The notes: generated by a model from the letters alone, not told the origin. Numbered from the stretch's first letter, positions 24,998 through 37,665 are shown. The stretch: DNA of 64,000 nt from Nicotiana tabacum (GCF_000715075.1 NC_134089.1:107081157-107145156), one strand, 5' to 3'. Made by a program: numbers and translations.

Positions 24998-25763
24998 TTT
25001 TTACCTTGAAAATGGTAATTACAATTAGATTTAATTTTGTGGTTCTAAAAATATGTGATCTGTTTTTTTATACTATATTTAGACAATAGATGCTAAGTAT
25101 GAGATTAGGAAATTAGATAAGAACATGAAAACAATATGTTTGAGTAAAACGAGCAGCTGAGAATCGCGGCCTCGAGCCTGTTCATACGGGGCCTCAAGGT
25201 CGAGCTCGGTATTGACCTGTGGATAGCCAATGAAGGGATAACAGTATTGAGAGCTTTGATGAAGGCTCTCTATGGTCAATAATGAGCGATAAATGAAGAA
25301 TAATAAATAGAACACAATAAATGTAAGCAATAAATGTAAGTAATGAAATCAAGAGAATATGGTTAAGCTAGAAAGCATAGAGAATGTTCTTGTATTGAAT
25401 ATTGCGGATGATCTTGTATCGTGTGTGCAAGAAACAGTAAAGGTCCCCTTTATATAGGAGGAGGGAATCTCAACATAGTACATGTGTATTTATTACAATG
25501 TAAAGTGGCTGGTACAACTACTTAGCAGTCTGGTACAGACTGGTACTATTCTAGTAGGTGTTGTCAGTTTAGATCACGTGTATAGGGATCTTCCCGTTTA
25601 TCCATGATAACCATCGACTCATGCCGCACTGAGGTTGGGTATAAAGAACCCTGGAGGTTGAAATCTCGAACTGCGCCCCCGGGACTTCGAGGCCTCTTGA
25701 GGCGAAGCTAAGGAAAAGACATAACGATTGTAAAATTGGGCTTCCCGATTTCACCCGTATACA
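24998..25763 (-). repeat. 3' LTR of Tat copy 2 (766 bp)
   Basis: Begins TTTTTACCTTGAAAATGG (the expected TG has become TT) and ends CCGTATACA. TATATAAAGG on the coding strand at 25449-25456 is the likely TATA box. Confidence 0.88.
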
Positions 25764-26114
25764 GATAGTCCTCGCATTTCTTAGAGTAAAACGAAAAGAA
25801 ACGATCTCGAATTCCTGCCCCTTTGGTACTTCTATCACTACGGTATCCACGCCCTATCGAGCGATTGATATGACAAAATTAGGTATCTAAAGGTCGCGTC
25901 CACACGGCCTTTTAGAGCCTTCTAATTAATTACAGCGGTTGCCTATCCTTTGGCCTGCTCCAATCGTTCATGTTAGACCTCTATAAATACTTCTTTTTTG
26001 GCTCTTTATTTTCCACTGCACCACCAAGACCTCAAAAGAGTTCTTCCTACCTTTCCCTTGTGTTCTCTTTTTGAAACGCAAATTTCATTTCTCCTCTAAA
26101 ACCTTTTAAAAAGA
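25764..26114 (+). promoter_or_regulatory. Upstream region and TATA box of the antisense gene, Tat copy 2
   Basis: TATAAATA on the plus strand at 25982-25989, 126 bp before the ATG at 26115. The leader between is T/C-rich with no ATG. The matching site in copy 1 is 13045. Confidence 0.5.
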
Positions 26115-28568
26115 ATGACGAAAACTTACACATCTGTTCCTCGCGAAGATGTGCCTTATTCTTCCTCGAGCTCGTCTAAGGGTAAAGCAACAATGCCCCC
26201 CTGCGCTGGTGAATGTATTCTGTGGGCCTTTGAAATGACCTCCGATTTTAAGACCGAACAACACTCTTCGAGGTCGGGGCGATATCAACCCATGTCCCAA
26301 TATGGTAGTTCTATAATATATGTTGAAAGGGTGAAGGCCGACTACCGCTGGGGGGACGTGGTGCTCGTAGAAATTCCTTCCCGGGAGGAGTACATAATGA
26401 CATACAAGGGTGGCTTCCTCAGTGTGTACACTTATCCATTTACTCTCAGTCCGATGGAGCCATCCTCGCCTCCAATAGACCCCGTGATCCTCGACTTCTC
26501 GAAATGATATCGAGTAACCCTTGGCCAGATTAATCCTTCATTCTGGCTTATTATTTATATGACCAGATATTATGCAAACATGGTTAAGGAGGTGTCCTTC
26601 ACTGTCGATCACCTGATCAGAATATATAACCCCCAACTCTTCCATGAGGGCTGATAAAGCTCCACTGTCGGGCCTCAAAAGCCCTTTTTCCTTGTACCAA
26701 CGAGGTTAAGAACGAAGGGTGGATGAGTTATTTTGTCCAAGTTAGGACTTCAGACATGATTCCAACAGAGTGGGTGTCGTTCCCCGAAAAGTGGAACATG
26801 AAACATAAGTAGATATGCTAATTATATATTCCCTTGCTTCTCTTTGGGTACATCTTCCCACGAACTGACTTCTCCACTGATACAACCGTCTCCGTGTAAC
26901 TAATGCGGTTAAGGACCTCTCGGGCTGGGTCAACTAGATGGATTCAATTTGCCCATACGTTGAGCGCCCGTGGCATGATCTGTCACAAGCTCGATGGGAA
27001 GACAAGGACCACGTGAGCTTTTACTTCTACTATAATTGTATCTCTTAACAGAACTGATGCTAATAGCATCCTCACTCCCTTTGTTTACATTTTGCAGTTG
27101 TGCACATTTGGGGGAGGTCCCCTTGATGAGGGGAGCACAACTTGGTGAGGTGGACACCCCGAGACCCGATGAAGAGAAGAAAAGATGAAGGGAATCATCG
27201 ACTAAGCCTTTGGAATCCAAGAAGACCAAAATGGAAGAACCTAAGGCCGACTCAGTAGCCTTACTGAAGGTCAGGAGAAAAAAGATTCCTCGATAGCATC
27301 CGAGGGAGGGGAAAATCTGATCGCCCCTTATATCGCATAGACAGTGGCTTCCAAGCCGGAACTTGGTGCTTTCATTGTCCATCCTCGGGCTGAGGAGTCC
27401 ATCAAGAAGGCATTAGGTAATGTCTTGAGCTAGTTGTCGGCCAAAATATTCCTTGAGCTGGGGCATATTTGGTAGGCGGTCTGGAGGAACCCAGTTCTAA
27501 AGCTCTTCAAGGACAAGAGACGGCCCCGATTTATCCCGTTGGTGTTATTAACATGAGCGATTCTCCTTCGGGACTGTTTTTACGTTCTAAGGAAATGCAA
27601 GATGCTCATAATAAAGAACCTTCCGATGTGGGGGTGCCCATCAGAGATAAAGATGCATTTGAAAGTCCTTTAGCTGCGCCCGAGAAAATCCTCGAGCTCA
27701 ATGCCTCACTCATTTTCAGTGAGATAGGCAGGCTTTGTGAGCAGGTAGTTCTTGTAAATTCTGCTTGTCGTCCTGATCTTCGTCTTTCTAACTTTCCTTT
27801 TTCATGGTTCCAAGCCACGATGCTTTATAATGAGACCTTCACCTAGTTTCAAGCTGAGGTAACTCGCTACGAGCGTGAGAAGACTCATCTCGCTAAGCAG
27901 GTTACATAGTTTCTGGTTGCTTTTGTCTGAATGTTTACCAGATCTCAGTGTTTTGACACCTTTGATCTGACTTGCGCAGTCTGAAAAGAAAAATGCCCAA
28001 ATGAGGGAGAAGTTCAGAGCCAGAGACTCCAAAATTCTTGAACTCAAATGGCACATGAGTGAGATAGCTTCCGAGAGGGCTGCCCTCCAGGGAAAGATGG
28101 ACTTACTCGGGCATCAACTTCATGATGCAAGGGCGGAGAGTGATAAGTAAAGAGGTCTTCATACTGAGTTAGTTGTTGCGCTATCCGAGATCAAAGCTGA
28201 AGCCAAGGCGGTCTTATCCTTGCACAAAGAGGATGCTGCTATAATAAATGCTCAAGTCAGGAGAGTGCCCGAGGGGTCCGAACTGAAATTGACCCGAGCC
28301 ATGGAACATTCTTAGTTAGAATCTCAGAGACGAACTCTCGAGGAAATACACGCGGGGGGCATTAATCAGTCTGCCAAGCTTGAGAGGGTGAAGACCCTAG
28401 AGAAGAAAAACATATGCCCTGCTTGTGTCTGAAGGTGTGTCGAGTAGTGGCTCAAGAGATGATGAGAATGAAGGCGGAATCCCCATAGGGAAAGAGGCTA
28501 TTGAAGACCTTGGGGTCGTGGATGGAACCGTTAGGGCATACCCTTCGAGGGAGCCGTCAAAGGCATAA
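26115..28568 (+). pseudogene. Antisense gene of Tat copy 2 (spliced, decayed)
   Basis: Runs against gag-pol, between pol and the 3' LTR. ATG 26115 opens 130 codons (Ser-rich start, then a SSIIYVERVKADYRWG block) to a stop at 26505-26507. The frame continues homologous to copy 1 (YRVTLGQINPSFW), so that stop is a point mutation. Another open piece is 27469-27846. An intron fits at 27901-27979 (CAG|GTTACA to TTGCGCAG|TCTGAA), at the place homologous to the copy 1 intron 15967-16043. After it comes a coiled coil rich in Glu, Lys and Arg (27980-28400) and an acidic tail ending at TAA 28568. Function unknown; known as an extra antisense ORF class in Tat elements. Confidence 0.6.
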
Positions 28569-30529
28569 ACCCGATGGTAGATTTAGGGTTTTATTTGATC
28601 TCTCCCATGTAAGGGCTTTATAGGCATTGTGAATGTACCCTTGTGAGCAATATATTTATAGAAGGCTTTTCGTTTTTCATCACTTCTTTTTTCCTTTTGC
28701 CTTTTAGGAATAATCTGCAATGTTTTTTTACAATTGGTCCAAGATCTTGGACCTCGGTAGACCCTTGGGTTTTCCTATTGCTAAGCGATTCATAATGGTC
28801 AAAGGTCGATCGTTCGGGGCCCAGTCCCCGTATCGGGTTCTCAACTCGGGTTTACTGAACCTTAGGTCAAGAAACCAGTCCTGAGGTGTTTTGGCTGGTG
28901 ACAATGGCTCTTACGCGTTGGGCCAGTGCGACCTTTTGGTATGGGCTGGCGACAGTGGCTCTTACACATTTGCCCTTAGGCTTTTAGTTAACTATTTCGG
29001 GCTTAGTCATCGAGTCAGATTTCGACTAAAGCTTATTAACCCTTAAGTTTCCAAAATTTAAGTTGGCTCTTAGGCTCTTACGCATCGAGTCAGTACGACC
29101 TCTAATGTAAGCTAGCGTTAGTGGCTCTTACGGTTTGGGTCGGTACAACCTCTTGTTAGGCTGGCGTCAATGGCTCTTATGCATTGGGTCGGTATGACCT
29201 CTTATATAGGCTTTATTTTTCCCTGGTTGAAGACTTTTTGAAGTTTTGTGTTCGACCGACTCTTCGACGGCTCGATAAGAACCTCGTTTGTGAGTCATTA
29301 TATAGCGATAAATGAGAACCTCGGGAGGTTTCGATTGATGGCTAAATTGTTTTGATGCCTATTGTTTGAAGCTGATATGATCGAAGCTCTTTTGCTTATG
29401 TCGAGGGTAGCCTAACTAACCGGTTCTTTTCGAACTTTTTTGAAGTAATTGAAGGCCTGTTATTTTATAGCGACAGTCGAGCGTTCCCGAGTCATGTTAG
29501 TTTGTCTGGTACAACCTTGTGATCATAGTAATTTGTGTTTGGCCGGAGCCTTTCAGTCCTCGAGTGAAGTACTTTTGGCGTTTATATCGAGGGTATACCT
29601 TTTTAGGGGTGTTATAAGTTCGGATATATAGCCTTAACTTTAAGATCAGGATTGTGCCTTTTCTAAGGTCTTACAAATTTTAACATGCCTTACTTGAGGT
29701 CATATAGGGAAGTTACTTGGTACAAGTATGGTTCATTCCTTGCTTGAGGTCTTACAGATGAGTTACTTGGTATAAGTATGGTTCATGCCTTGCTTGAGGT
29801 CTTACAGTTTCGGTGTTGCCTTATAGAGATCTTACACTGTCGACAATGCCTCGTGGAGGTCTTACATTTCCTAGTGTCACCGCATGGGGGGATTTCGGGC
29901 TCGATATTGCCCACTTGGGGTCTTACGGTCTTGAGTTACCAATTGCTCGAAGGGAAGACAGTCGACGACAGTACCCGAGACATCGATAGTTTTTTGGCTC
30001 TGGAGACATTTTTTTTGTAAACTTGGTGCTACCTCATTGAGGGCTTATGAGTCTGAAGTTTCTGACCCGGAGGTCATGTGGCCTCAAGGTTTTGGCGTTA
30101 GTTCCCGTGTTGTTTGGGAGATTTCTGGCTCTAAAGCCATTTTTTGTTAAAATGGCGTACTTCTTTGCAACATAAAGCGCTTTTCTTTTAGGGGCTCAAT
30201 TATTCTATACAGACACGGTTCGTTTGAATGTTTGGCCCGATATATCCTTTTCCTACTAAGACCCTTTTTGGTTCATCTTAGCTTCTTCAAGAAGGTGATC
30301 TTCCGGGGGGATGCCCCCAATGTTCGAGGTTGATTGAAGAGAAGCCTTGAATACTTGTGAAATTTTCCATAGGTAGCGTATAGATGTTGCCTAGTTAAAA
30401 ACCTTGCATGCAAAACCCTTCTTGGGACAAAATCCGGTCGAAGGGACAGAGTGTAATGCAAGCTTTAAAAACCCAAGGTCGTTGAAGGCCCGGGTGCGTT
30501 TCGGCGTCTTCCATCGGACACCTTAGTAG
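28569..30529. repeat. Non-coding Tat spacer between pol and the antisense gene, copy 2
   Basis: TGGCTCTTACGC-like motifs at 28905, 28956, 29073, 29122 and 29171, here at a tighter near-49-bp spacing. CCTTGCTTGAGGTC units lie at 29680-29830. No coding. Equivalent of 16561-18330 in copy 1. Confidence 0.6.
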
Positions 30530-33500
30530 TAGTAATGTTTGAGTATTGATATGTTCCAATTGCTTGGAAGTTGTTCGCCTTCCATGGCACCGAGCTTGTA
30601 GGACCCTTTGCCGATTACTCCGAGGATGTGGTATGGCCCTTCCTAGTTTTGGCTTAGCTTTCCCTTATTAGGGTTTCATGTGTTGAGGGTGACTTTCCTT
30701 AGGACTAAGTCGCCGACTCCAAAATGTCGTAGATTTATTCTCCTATTATAATACCTTTGGATCCTTTGTGTTTAGGCGGCCATTCGGACCAGTGAAGCTT
30801 CTTGATTTTCATCGAATAGTTTGAGGGCCGCAATCTTCGCCTTGTTGTTTAAGCTCTCGGTGGTGTGTCGGAATTTGGTGCTTGGCTCCCTGACTTCTAC
30901 CAATATCAAAGCCTCGGCGCCATATACCAGAGAGAAGGGTGTTTCTCATGTGCTCGATTTTGGAGTTGTTCGATATGCCCATAGCACTTCGGGTAATATT
31001 TCTCTCCATTTTCCCTTAGCACTTAACTTCTTCTTTAAGTTCTGAATGATGGTCTTTTTTGTAGATTCGGCCTGACCGTTAGCACACGGGTGGTAGGGTG
31101 TCGACAGGATTCATTTGATTTTTTGATCTTCGAGGAACTGTGTTACTTTGCTTCGAATAAACTGCTTCCCATTATCACATTTTATCTTAGAGGGAATTCT
31201 GAATTGGTACATGATGTGGTCCTAAATGAAGTTAATGACTTCTTTTTCTCTTATCTTTTTGAAGGCCTACGCTTCCACCCACTTTGAGAAGTAGTCAGTC
31301 ATAAATAAAAAAATCTAGCTTTACCTGGTGCTGTTGGTAAGGGACCGACGATGTCCATCTACCATTTCATGAATGGGCATGGCGACATGACCGAATGCAG
31401 CTGTTCACCGGGTTGATGAATCATCAGGGCAAATCTCTGGCATTTGTCGCATTTACGAACGAATGCTTTGGTATCCTTTTCTATGTTGTCCCAATAGTAG
31501 CCTACTCTGTTCACCTTCTGGACTAAGGAATCGACACCTGAGTGATTTTAGCAGGTGCCCTCTTAGATTTCTCGGAGCAGATAATTTGTGTCACCTGGCC
31601 CTAGACATACTGCTAGGGGCCCATTAAAGGTTCTTCTATACAAAGTTCTATTTTCATCTAGCGAGAATCAGGCTACTTTGATTCGTCGGGCCCTCGACGA
31701 TTTTGGATCAGCGGATAGTTTCCCATTTTCCGAATAATCAATGTATTTACTTCTCCAATCCCATGTCAGGCTAGTGGAGTTTATCTCGGCATGCCCTTCC
31801 TCGATAATTGATTTAGATAGCGGAACAACGGTCTTGGGGAGTAGGTCATCTTCTTCGACGGACAATCCCTGATTTGCAATGGCATCGACCTCGCTATTCT
31901 GCTCTCGAGGTATGTGGACCAGAGTCCATTCTTTGAAGTAGTGCAATGTGATTTGAATTTTGTCTAAGTATCTTTGCATCCTGTCTTCTCGAACCTCGAA
32001 GCTCCCATTTCCTGATTTTCTACCAGGAGGGAATCACATGTTGCTTCGATGACTTCATCTCCTAGGCCTTTGGCCAATTCCAGACCTGCAATCATAGCCT
32101 CATACTCGACTTCATTGTTAATCAACCTTGAAGTTTTTATAGATTGCCTGATTATGTCGCCCGTAGGCGGCTTCAGGACTATCCCCAGCCTGGATCCTCT
32201 TACGTTTGAGGCGCCGTTAGTGGACAGGGTCCACACCGCGGAAGATGTGCCTTTTTTTAGTAAAAGTTCTTTCTCTACCTCGGGCACGAGGGCGGGCGAA
32301 AAGTCGTCCATGAAATCCTCCAGAATTTGGGACTTGATAGCCGTTCGGGGTTGATACTCGACATCATATCCCCCGAATTCGATGTCCATTTGGCCAATCG
32401 GCCCTATAATTTGGGCTTATGCAATATGCTTCGAAGAGGATATGTCATTGAAACACAAATATGATGGATTTAAAGTAAGGTTTCAATTTTTGAGATGCGC
32501 TTATTAATGCAAGAGCTAATTTTTCTAGGTGCAGATACCTGGTTTCAGCAACTCCCAGGGTCGGACTTATATAATAAACAGGGAATTGCATACCGTGCTC
32601 TTCTCGAACTAGCACACCACTTACCTCTATCTTGAATACGGCCAGGTATAAATACAGAGTTTCACCCTCCTTTGGTGTGTGGAGTAAAGGTGGGCTAGTC
32701 ATGTATCACTTCAACTCCTCTAAGGTGCATTGGCATTCTGGAATCCATTCGAAGTTGTTTTTCTTTTTGAGCAAGGAGAAGAAATGATAACTCCTGTCTG
32801 ATGATCTCAGTATGAATCGGTCCAAGGCTGCTATCTGCCCTGTCAGCCGTTGTATGGCATTTACGTTGTTTACCACCGTGATTTCTTCGATGGCCTTGAT
32901 TTTGTTGGGGTTGATCTCGATTCCCCTGTTTTACACCATGAATCCTAGGAATTTGCCCGAACCCACTCCGAAGGCACATTTCTCAGGATTGAGTTTCATG
33001 TTGTAGCTTTTGAGGATGTCGAATGTCTCTTGCAAATGAGTCAAATGGTCCTTTGCGCGTAAGGACTTAACTAGCATGTCATCAATATAAACCTCCATGT
33101 ATTTTCCTATTTGATGTTCGAACATTTTATTAACTAGGCGCTGGTACGTGGCTCCTGCGTTTTTCAGCCTGAAGGGCATTACATCGTAACAGTATGTGCT
33201 GTACTTCGTGATGAATGAAGTCTTTTCCCTGTCCCCGAGGTTCATCTGAATTTGATTATACCCCGAGTAGGTATCGAGAAAAGTGAGGGTCTCATGATCG
33301 GTCGTGGCATCCATCAAACAGTCAATGTTAGGCAACAAGAATGAATCCTTGGGGCACGACTTATTTAAGTCTTTATAATCTACGCATATTCTTAACTTAT
33401 TTCCCTTTTTGGGAACTACCACCACATTGGCCAGCCATTCGAGATACTTTACCTCCCTAATAGACCCTATTTTGAGGAGTTTTGTTACCTCATCCTTGAT

Positions 33501-33640
33501 GAATGCGTGTTTTACATTAGATTGGGGTCTTTTTTTTGCTTCACCAGTTTGAATATAGGGTTGACACTTAGTCGATGGGTGGTTATTTCCAGTGGGATCC
33601 CTATCATATCTAAGTGGGACCAAGCGAAGCAATCGATGTT
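30530..33640 (-). pseudogene. pol: Tat pol pseudogene: RT, two RNase H domains, integrase
   Basis: On the minus strand: RT 33632-32931 is open ([13 protein letters not shown] and the catalytic YIDD at 33078-33089). Then comes the native RNase H (32702-32445), and then a second RNase H (32389-31668, ending HIPREQNSEVDAIA). In the second RNase H the first catalytic Asp is replaced by Asn (STNGAS, 32211-32219). The integrase follows in broken frames: a zinc-binding CDKCQ region near 31440-31461, first Asp in MDIVGP near 31350, second Asp in CDNG near 31172, Glu in ANGQAES near 31065. The C-terminal tail ends near 30530. Stops and frameshifts separate RT, RNase H and integrase. Confidence 0.85.
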
Positions 33641-34022
33641 ATTAATAAGAAATTGAATGAGTTTTCTCCTGAGTTCGGGGGTTTGTTCCGTTCCTAGGCA
33701 TACCTTCCGATCTGGGAGATGTTCGATCAGAACAACTTGCTCTAGTTCTTCAATAGTCGACTTTGTTGTGTCAGACTCTTAGTGAGCCATGAAGGTTCGA
33801 GGAGCGAGGAAATCTTCTTCTTCATCCTCGGGAGTATGCTTGTCTCCCGGCTCTTTCGCGGTAGAGTGTACAAAATCCTATGTTTTGTAGTGGACCGCGA
33901 ACATTTCTTTTGCCGCATGTTGTTCTCCATATACTATTTTTATACCGTCCTTCGTAAGAAATGTCATCATCTGATGTAGAGTTGACGGTACTATCCTTGA
34001 GGACACAGGAGGTAGGTATAAT

Positions 34023-34595
34023 CTAATTGAGAAGTTCGAGCTGCTCTACCACCTTCGACCTGATTACGTTGGCCAAGCTGCCTGGATCCACGAGTACATG
34101 TTTAATTTGAATGTTATTCAAGAGAAAAGAAATTACCAGTGCATCTTTAAGTGGTTGAGTCGAGGTCCCAAAATCTTCCTCGCTAAATGCAAGGATATCT
34201 CCGGGCATGCGGCCCCGAATTGACCCTTCTGTCGCGACGAACACTTTTACCCGTTTGATCATGGGTCCCTGGGGGATATCGGTCCCCCCAATGATCATAT
34301 GAACGATGTGCTGAGATTTTCCCTCTCTGTTTCTCCCGTCTGCCTCTTTTTCCCGAGTTTCCTGTTGACTTTCTTGGCGTGTATTCCCATTAATGTGGGT
34401 ACTAACATCAAAAAGTTGGGCTCTGCGTGAGACAGTACCCGCCGGGGTTGGTTCTGGCGTACTCTCGGGGTTTTGTGGTGGTACACTAGTACCTGGAACA
34501 ACTACACCATTCTCTCCATGGTCCTCAAAGCCGTTGTCTTCACGTGTGTTTACTGGGTTAGACATTTTGACCTGAAATGAAATATTCTTGGACAA
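34023..34595 (-). CDS. Gag-leader/protease remnant of Tat copy 2
   Basis: 190 codons open from ATG 34595. It begins with a Pro/Asn/Glu-rich leader (GFEDHGENGVVVPGTSVPPQ) and passes straight into the protease-side segment (HMIIGGTDIPQGP) and the catalytic-type VLVDPGSLANVI. D-P-G stands where most gypsy proteases have D-S/T-G, which is common in Tat. There is no capsid core and no zinc knuckle, so most of gag is missing. Copy 1 appears to have the same short arrangement. The frame ends inside the protease. Confidence 0.7.
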   Translation of the reverse strand: MSKNISFQVKMSNPVNTREDNGFEDHGENGVVVPGTSVPPQNPESTPEPTPAGTVSRRAQLFDVSTHINGNTRQESQQETREKEADGRNREGKSQHIVHMIIGGTDIPQGPMIKRVKVFVATEGSIRGRMPGDILAFSEEDFGTSTQPLKDALVISFLLNNIQIKHVLVDPGSLANVIRSKVVEQLELLN

Positions 34596-34662
34596 GAAGA
34601 AGTTTGAAAGATAACTTGCGTTATGTAGTAAACCAATAAGAAAACGATTACTATTATTTTTA

Positions 34663-34680
34663 GCCCCACGGTGGGCGCCA
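34663..34680 (-). other. Primer binding site of Tat copy 2
   Basis: Coding strand TGGCGCCCACCGTGGGGC, three bases inside the 5' LTR end. The tRNA was not identified. Confidence 0.75.
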
Positions 34681-34683
34681 AAC

Positions 34684-35439
34684 TGTTTATCTTGAAAATG
34701 GTAATTACAATTATATTTGATTTTGTGGTTATAAAAATATGTGATCTATTTTTATTCTAGTTGTTAGGTAATAGATGCTAAGTATGAGATTAGAAAATAA
34801 GATAAGAACTTGAGAATAATATGCTTAAGCAAAACAGGCAGCTTTGAACCGGGGCCTCAAGCCTGGTCATACGAGGCCTCGAGGTCAAGCTCGGTATTGA
34901 GCTTTGGATAGCCAATAAAGGGCTAATAGTATTGAGAGATTTGATGAAGGCTCTCTATGGAGTGATAAATTAAGAACAATAAATAGAACACAATAAATGT
35001 AAGCAATAAATGTAAGTAATGAAATCAGGAGAATATGTTTAAGCTAGAATGCACAGAGAATGTCCTTGTATTGAATATTGCGGATGATCTTGTATCGTTT
35101 GTGCAAAAAACATAAAAGGTCCCCTTTATATAGGAGGAGGGAATCCCAACATAGTACATGTGTATTTATTACAAAGTAAAGTAGCTGGTACAACTACTTA
35201 GCAGTCTGGTACAGACTAGTACATTTCTAGTAGGTGTTGTCAGTTCAGATAATGTGTCTAGCGAACTTCCCGTTTATCCATGATAACCATCGACTCATGC
35301 TGCACTAAGGTTGGGTATAAAGAACCCTCGAGGTCTAAATCTCGAACTGCGCTCTCGGGCCTTCGAGGTCTCTTGAGGCGAAGCTAAGGAAAAGACATAA
35401 TGATCGTAAAATTGGGCTTCCCGATTTCACCCGTATACA
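34684..35439 (-). repeat. 5' LTR of Tat copy 2 (756 bp)
   Basis: TGTTTATCTTG to CCGTATACA on the plus strand. TATA box (coding strand TATATAAAGG) at 35125-35132. Followed by the duplicated target GTAAC. Confidence 0.9.
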
Positions 35440-36838
35440 GTAACGCTTTCAAACTTGGTTCTGAGGGTTCAAAACTTTGAATTATGTGCTATGTCATTGA
35501 TATTGAGGTGACGCACATGCCAAATGATGGGCGTGCGGGTGTGAACCCTGAGAAATGTGACCTGGTTGATACCATGGCACTGTATAGTGATTATATCTTG
35601 TTGATAACCGTGATTTCACCATGTTATAAAGTAACTGAGTTGTCAATCATGTTTAGGATTTATGCCGGTATTGTTGGGACCCATAGTGGTCGTTTTTTAT
35701 TGTCATCTCACTGATTTCATTGATATTTCATACTCAGTCATGTACATGCATTTCATATCATATCTCAGTCCCAATTGTTATTTATTAATACATCATATCA
35801 TTGTTTCGGGCGAGTTTTCATGACACTATAAGCCTGTACGTGAGACTGGAGAGATTGATGACTGAGTGATGTCGAGAGCATGATTATAAGTGATAGTTAT
35901 GGGATCGGGCTGCACGTCGCAGTGGTTATATTGATTTGTGATAGAGCTTGGTTTGTAGGAGACCCTCGGAGTATGTACACACCCCGGTGAGCACGGTTGA
36001 AATTATTAAGGGATGGATCTTCCTTGGACATGGATCTTGTTCGAAGTACTTGATACTTGGAGATGGATCTTCTCCGCAGGTCTGGATTGGCCTTCCTCGG
36101 TACTTGGTTACTTATAGTCAGTGATGTATATGTTCCGAGATGGATCTTCCCTGGGGCGTATGGGCTATATACAGTACCGAGTTATTGAGCATTTGAGAGT
36201 GTGAGCACATGCGGTTGACAACATGGTGCATCACATACAGCATGTGCATTGGCATATGGGGTTAGTAGATTTATATTCTTTATATTGTTCAAATCTGCTT
36301 TACTTTACTGTTTTGAGCTGCCTATTTAATTTTAAAGCATGCCTACGTTTCTGCACAGTTATTTCTATTTTATTACTGGTTGAGTTCGTCACTACTTTTT
36401 AGTCAAAAGTTCGAACTCGTTACTTACTGAGTTGGACGTACTCACGTTACTCCATGCACCTCCTGTGCAAATTTAGGTATTTCTGGTCACGGTGGCGGTT
36501 GCTGATTGAGGATTTAGAGTTCGGAGACTATCAAGGTAGCTGCACGGGGTTCACAGGCCTTGACTCTCCTTCTTTATCACTAGTTGTATTTTCAGTTTAC
36601 TTCACTAGACACTATTGTGGACTGCATTCTGATTAGATGCTCATGTACTCAGTGACACCCCGGTTTTGGGTTGGATTGTATCGTATTTTGGGATTTATTC
36701 TATTTCAAAAAGGTTTCTTTAATGTAAACTGCTTCTGTCTTTATTTTCAAAGTTATTTTGCTGTGATGAGTTGTTAAGTATAAGATGGCCTACTTCCATG
36801 ATAGGCGCCATCACGACGGTTGAGTTTGGGTCGTGACA
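35440..36838 (+). repeat. Plus-oriented gypsy LTR, right part
   Basis: Continues from 24997. Carries GGATCGGGCTGCACGTCGCA, GTGAGCACGG and GGATCTTCTCCGCAGG words seen reverse-complemented in the solo LTR. Ends ACGGTTGAGTTTGGGTCGTGACA (terminal words) at 36838. Confidence 0.75.
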
Positions 36839-37585
36839 ACATCTGTCTGGAATGTAAATAAGATGGGATAAAGTAAATAGTACGATGGAGACTCTGTAGG
36901 CTACAATACGTAGCTTGGAATGCAACTCACCATAAAGTCTCCTCAGCATCTTCCCCTATGTGCCGAGATGACCACCAATTGAACCTGTGAGATCCTGCAC
37001 GTTTAGTGCAGAAGTGTAGTATAAGTACGTAAATCAACGTGTACCCAATAAGTATCTAGCCTAACCCTAAAAAAGTAGTGACGAGGGATTGACATCGATA
37101 CTTACTAGAGGTCCAATAAAGCAATATGATGAATCATAAGCAAATATGAAGCGCAACAGCAATAATGGGGTAAAACTCTAAGTTATATAATATTCCAAAA
37201 AATTCTTTTAAAGATATAAATCTCAGTCTCGTATACTATCTCAACAACTCAGATATATTATGTGCCAGTAATCAACGGATAAGGAACACCATAATAAATG
37301 CCAGGCATCTGTGGGAGGAAAATCTCGTGAATATTTAGACTACTAGCGATATAATGCACGATTATGCCGGGGTCATACAGCCCAATCCAGAATAATATGT
37401 ACATTGCCGAGAGTCGAGCTGCACAAGACATAATGCATCTATCATACTGACAAGACGTTCGGCCCTCTCCACAAGGAAAGAAGGCAATTATCAAATTACG
37501 AAACATGTGCTTACAATACAGTACATGAGCACAGGGTGAATACAACCTTTACCGTTCCTCAAATAACTTACCAACAACGCATTAA

Positions 37586-37594
<9 letters not shown>

Positions 37595-37662
<68 letters not shown>
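37595..37662 (+). repeat. (AT)n microsatellite, about 34 units
   Basis: Uninterrupted AT repeat within the LTR. The right LTR piece ends before the equivalent position, so allele comparison is not possible. Confidence 0.95.

Positions 37663-37665
<3 letters not shown>

Larger units (their letters stand above)
24998..35439 (-). mobile_element. Complete-ended Tat (Retand-like) element, copy 2
   Basis: Two LTRs (24998-25763 and 34684-35439) flank a 8.9-kb interior. GTAAC occurs at 24993-24997 and 35440-35444, giving a perfect 5-bp duplication. On the minus strand the order is 5' LTR, PBS, short gag-like leader plus protease, RT, RNase H, second RNase H, integrase, then a repeat-rich spacer, an antisense gene on the plus strand, and the 3' LTR. 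LTR identity is about 90-93% by eye, so the insertion is old. Pol is broken at several places and the gag core is absent, so the copy cannot move by itself. Confidence 0.9.
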
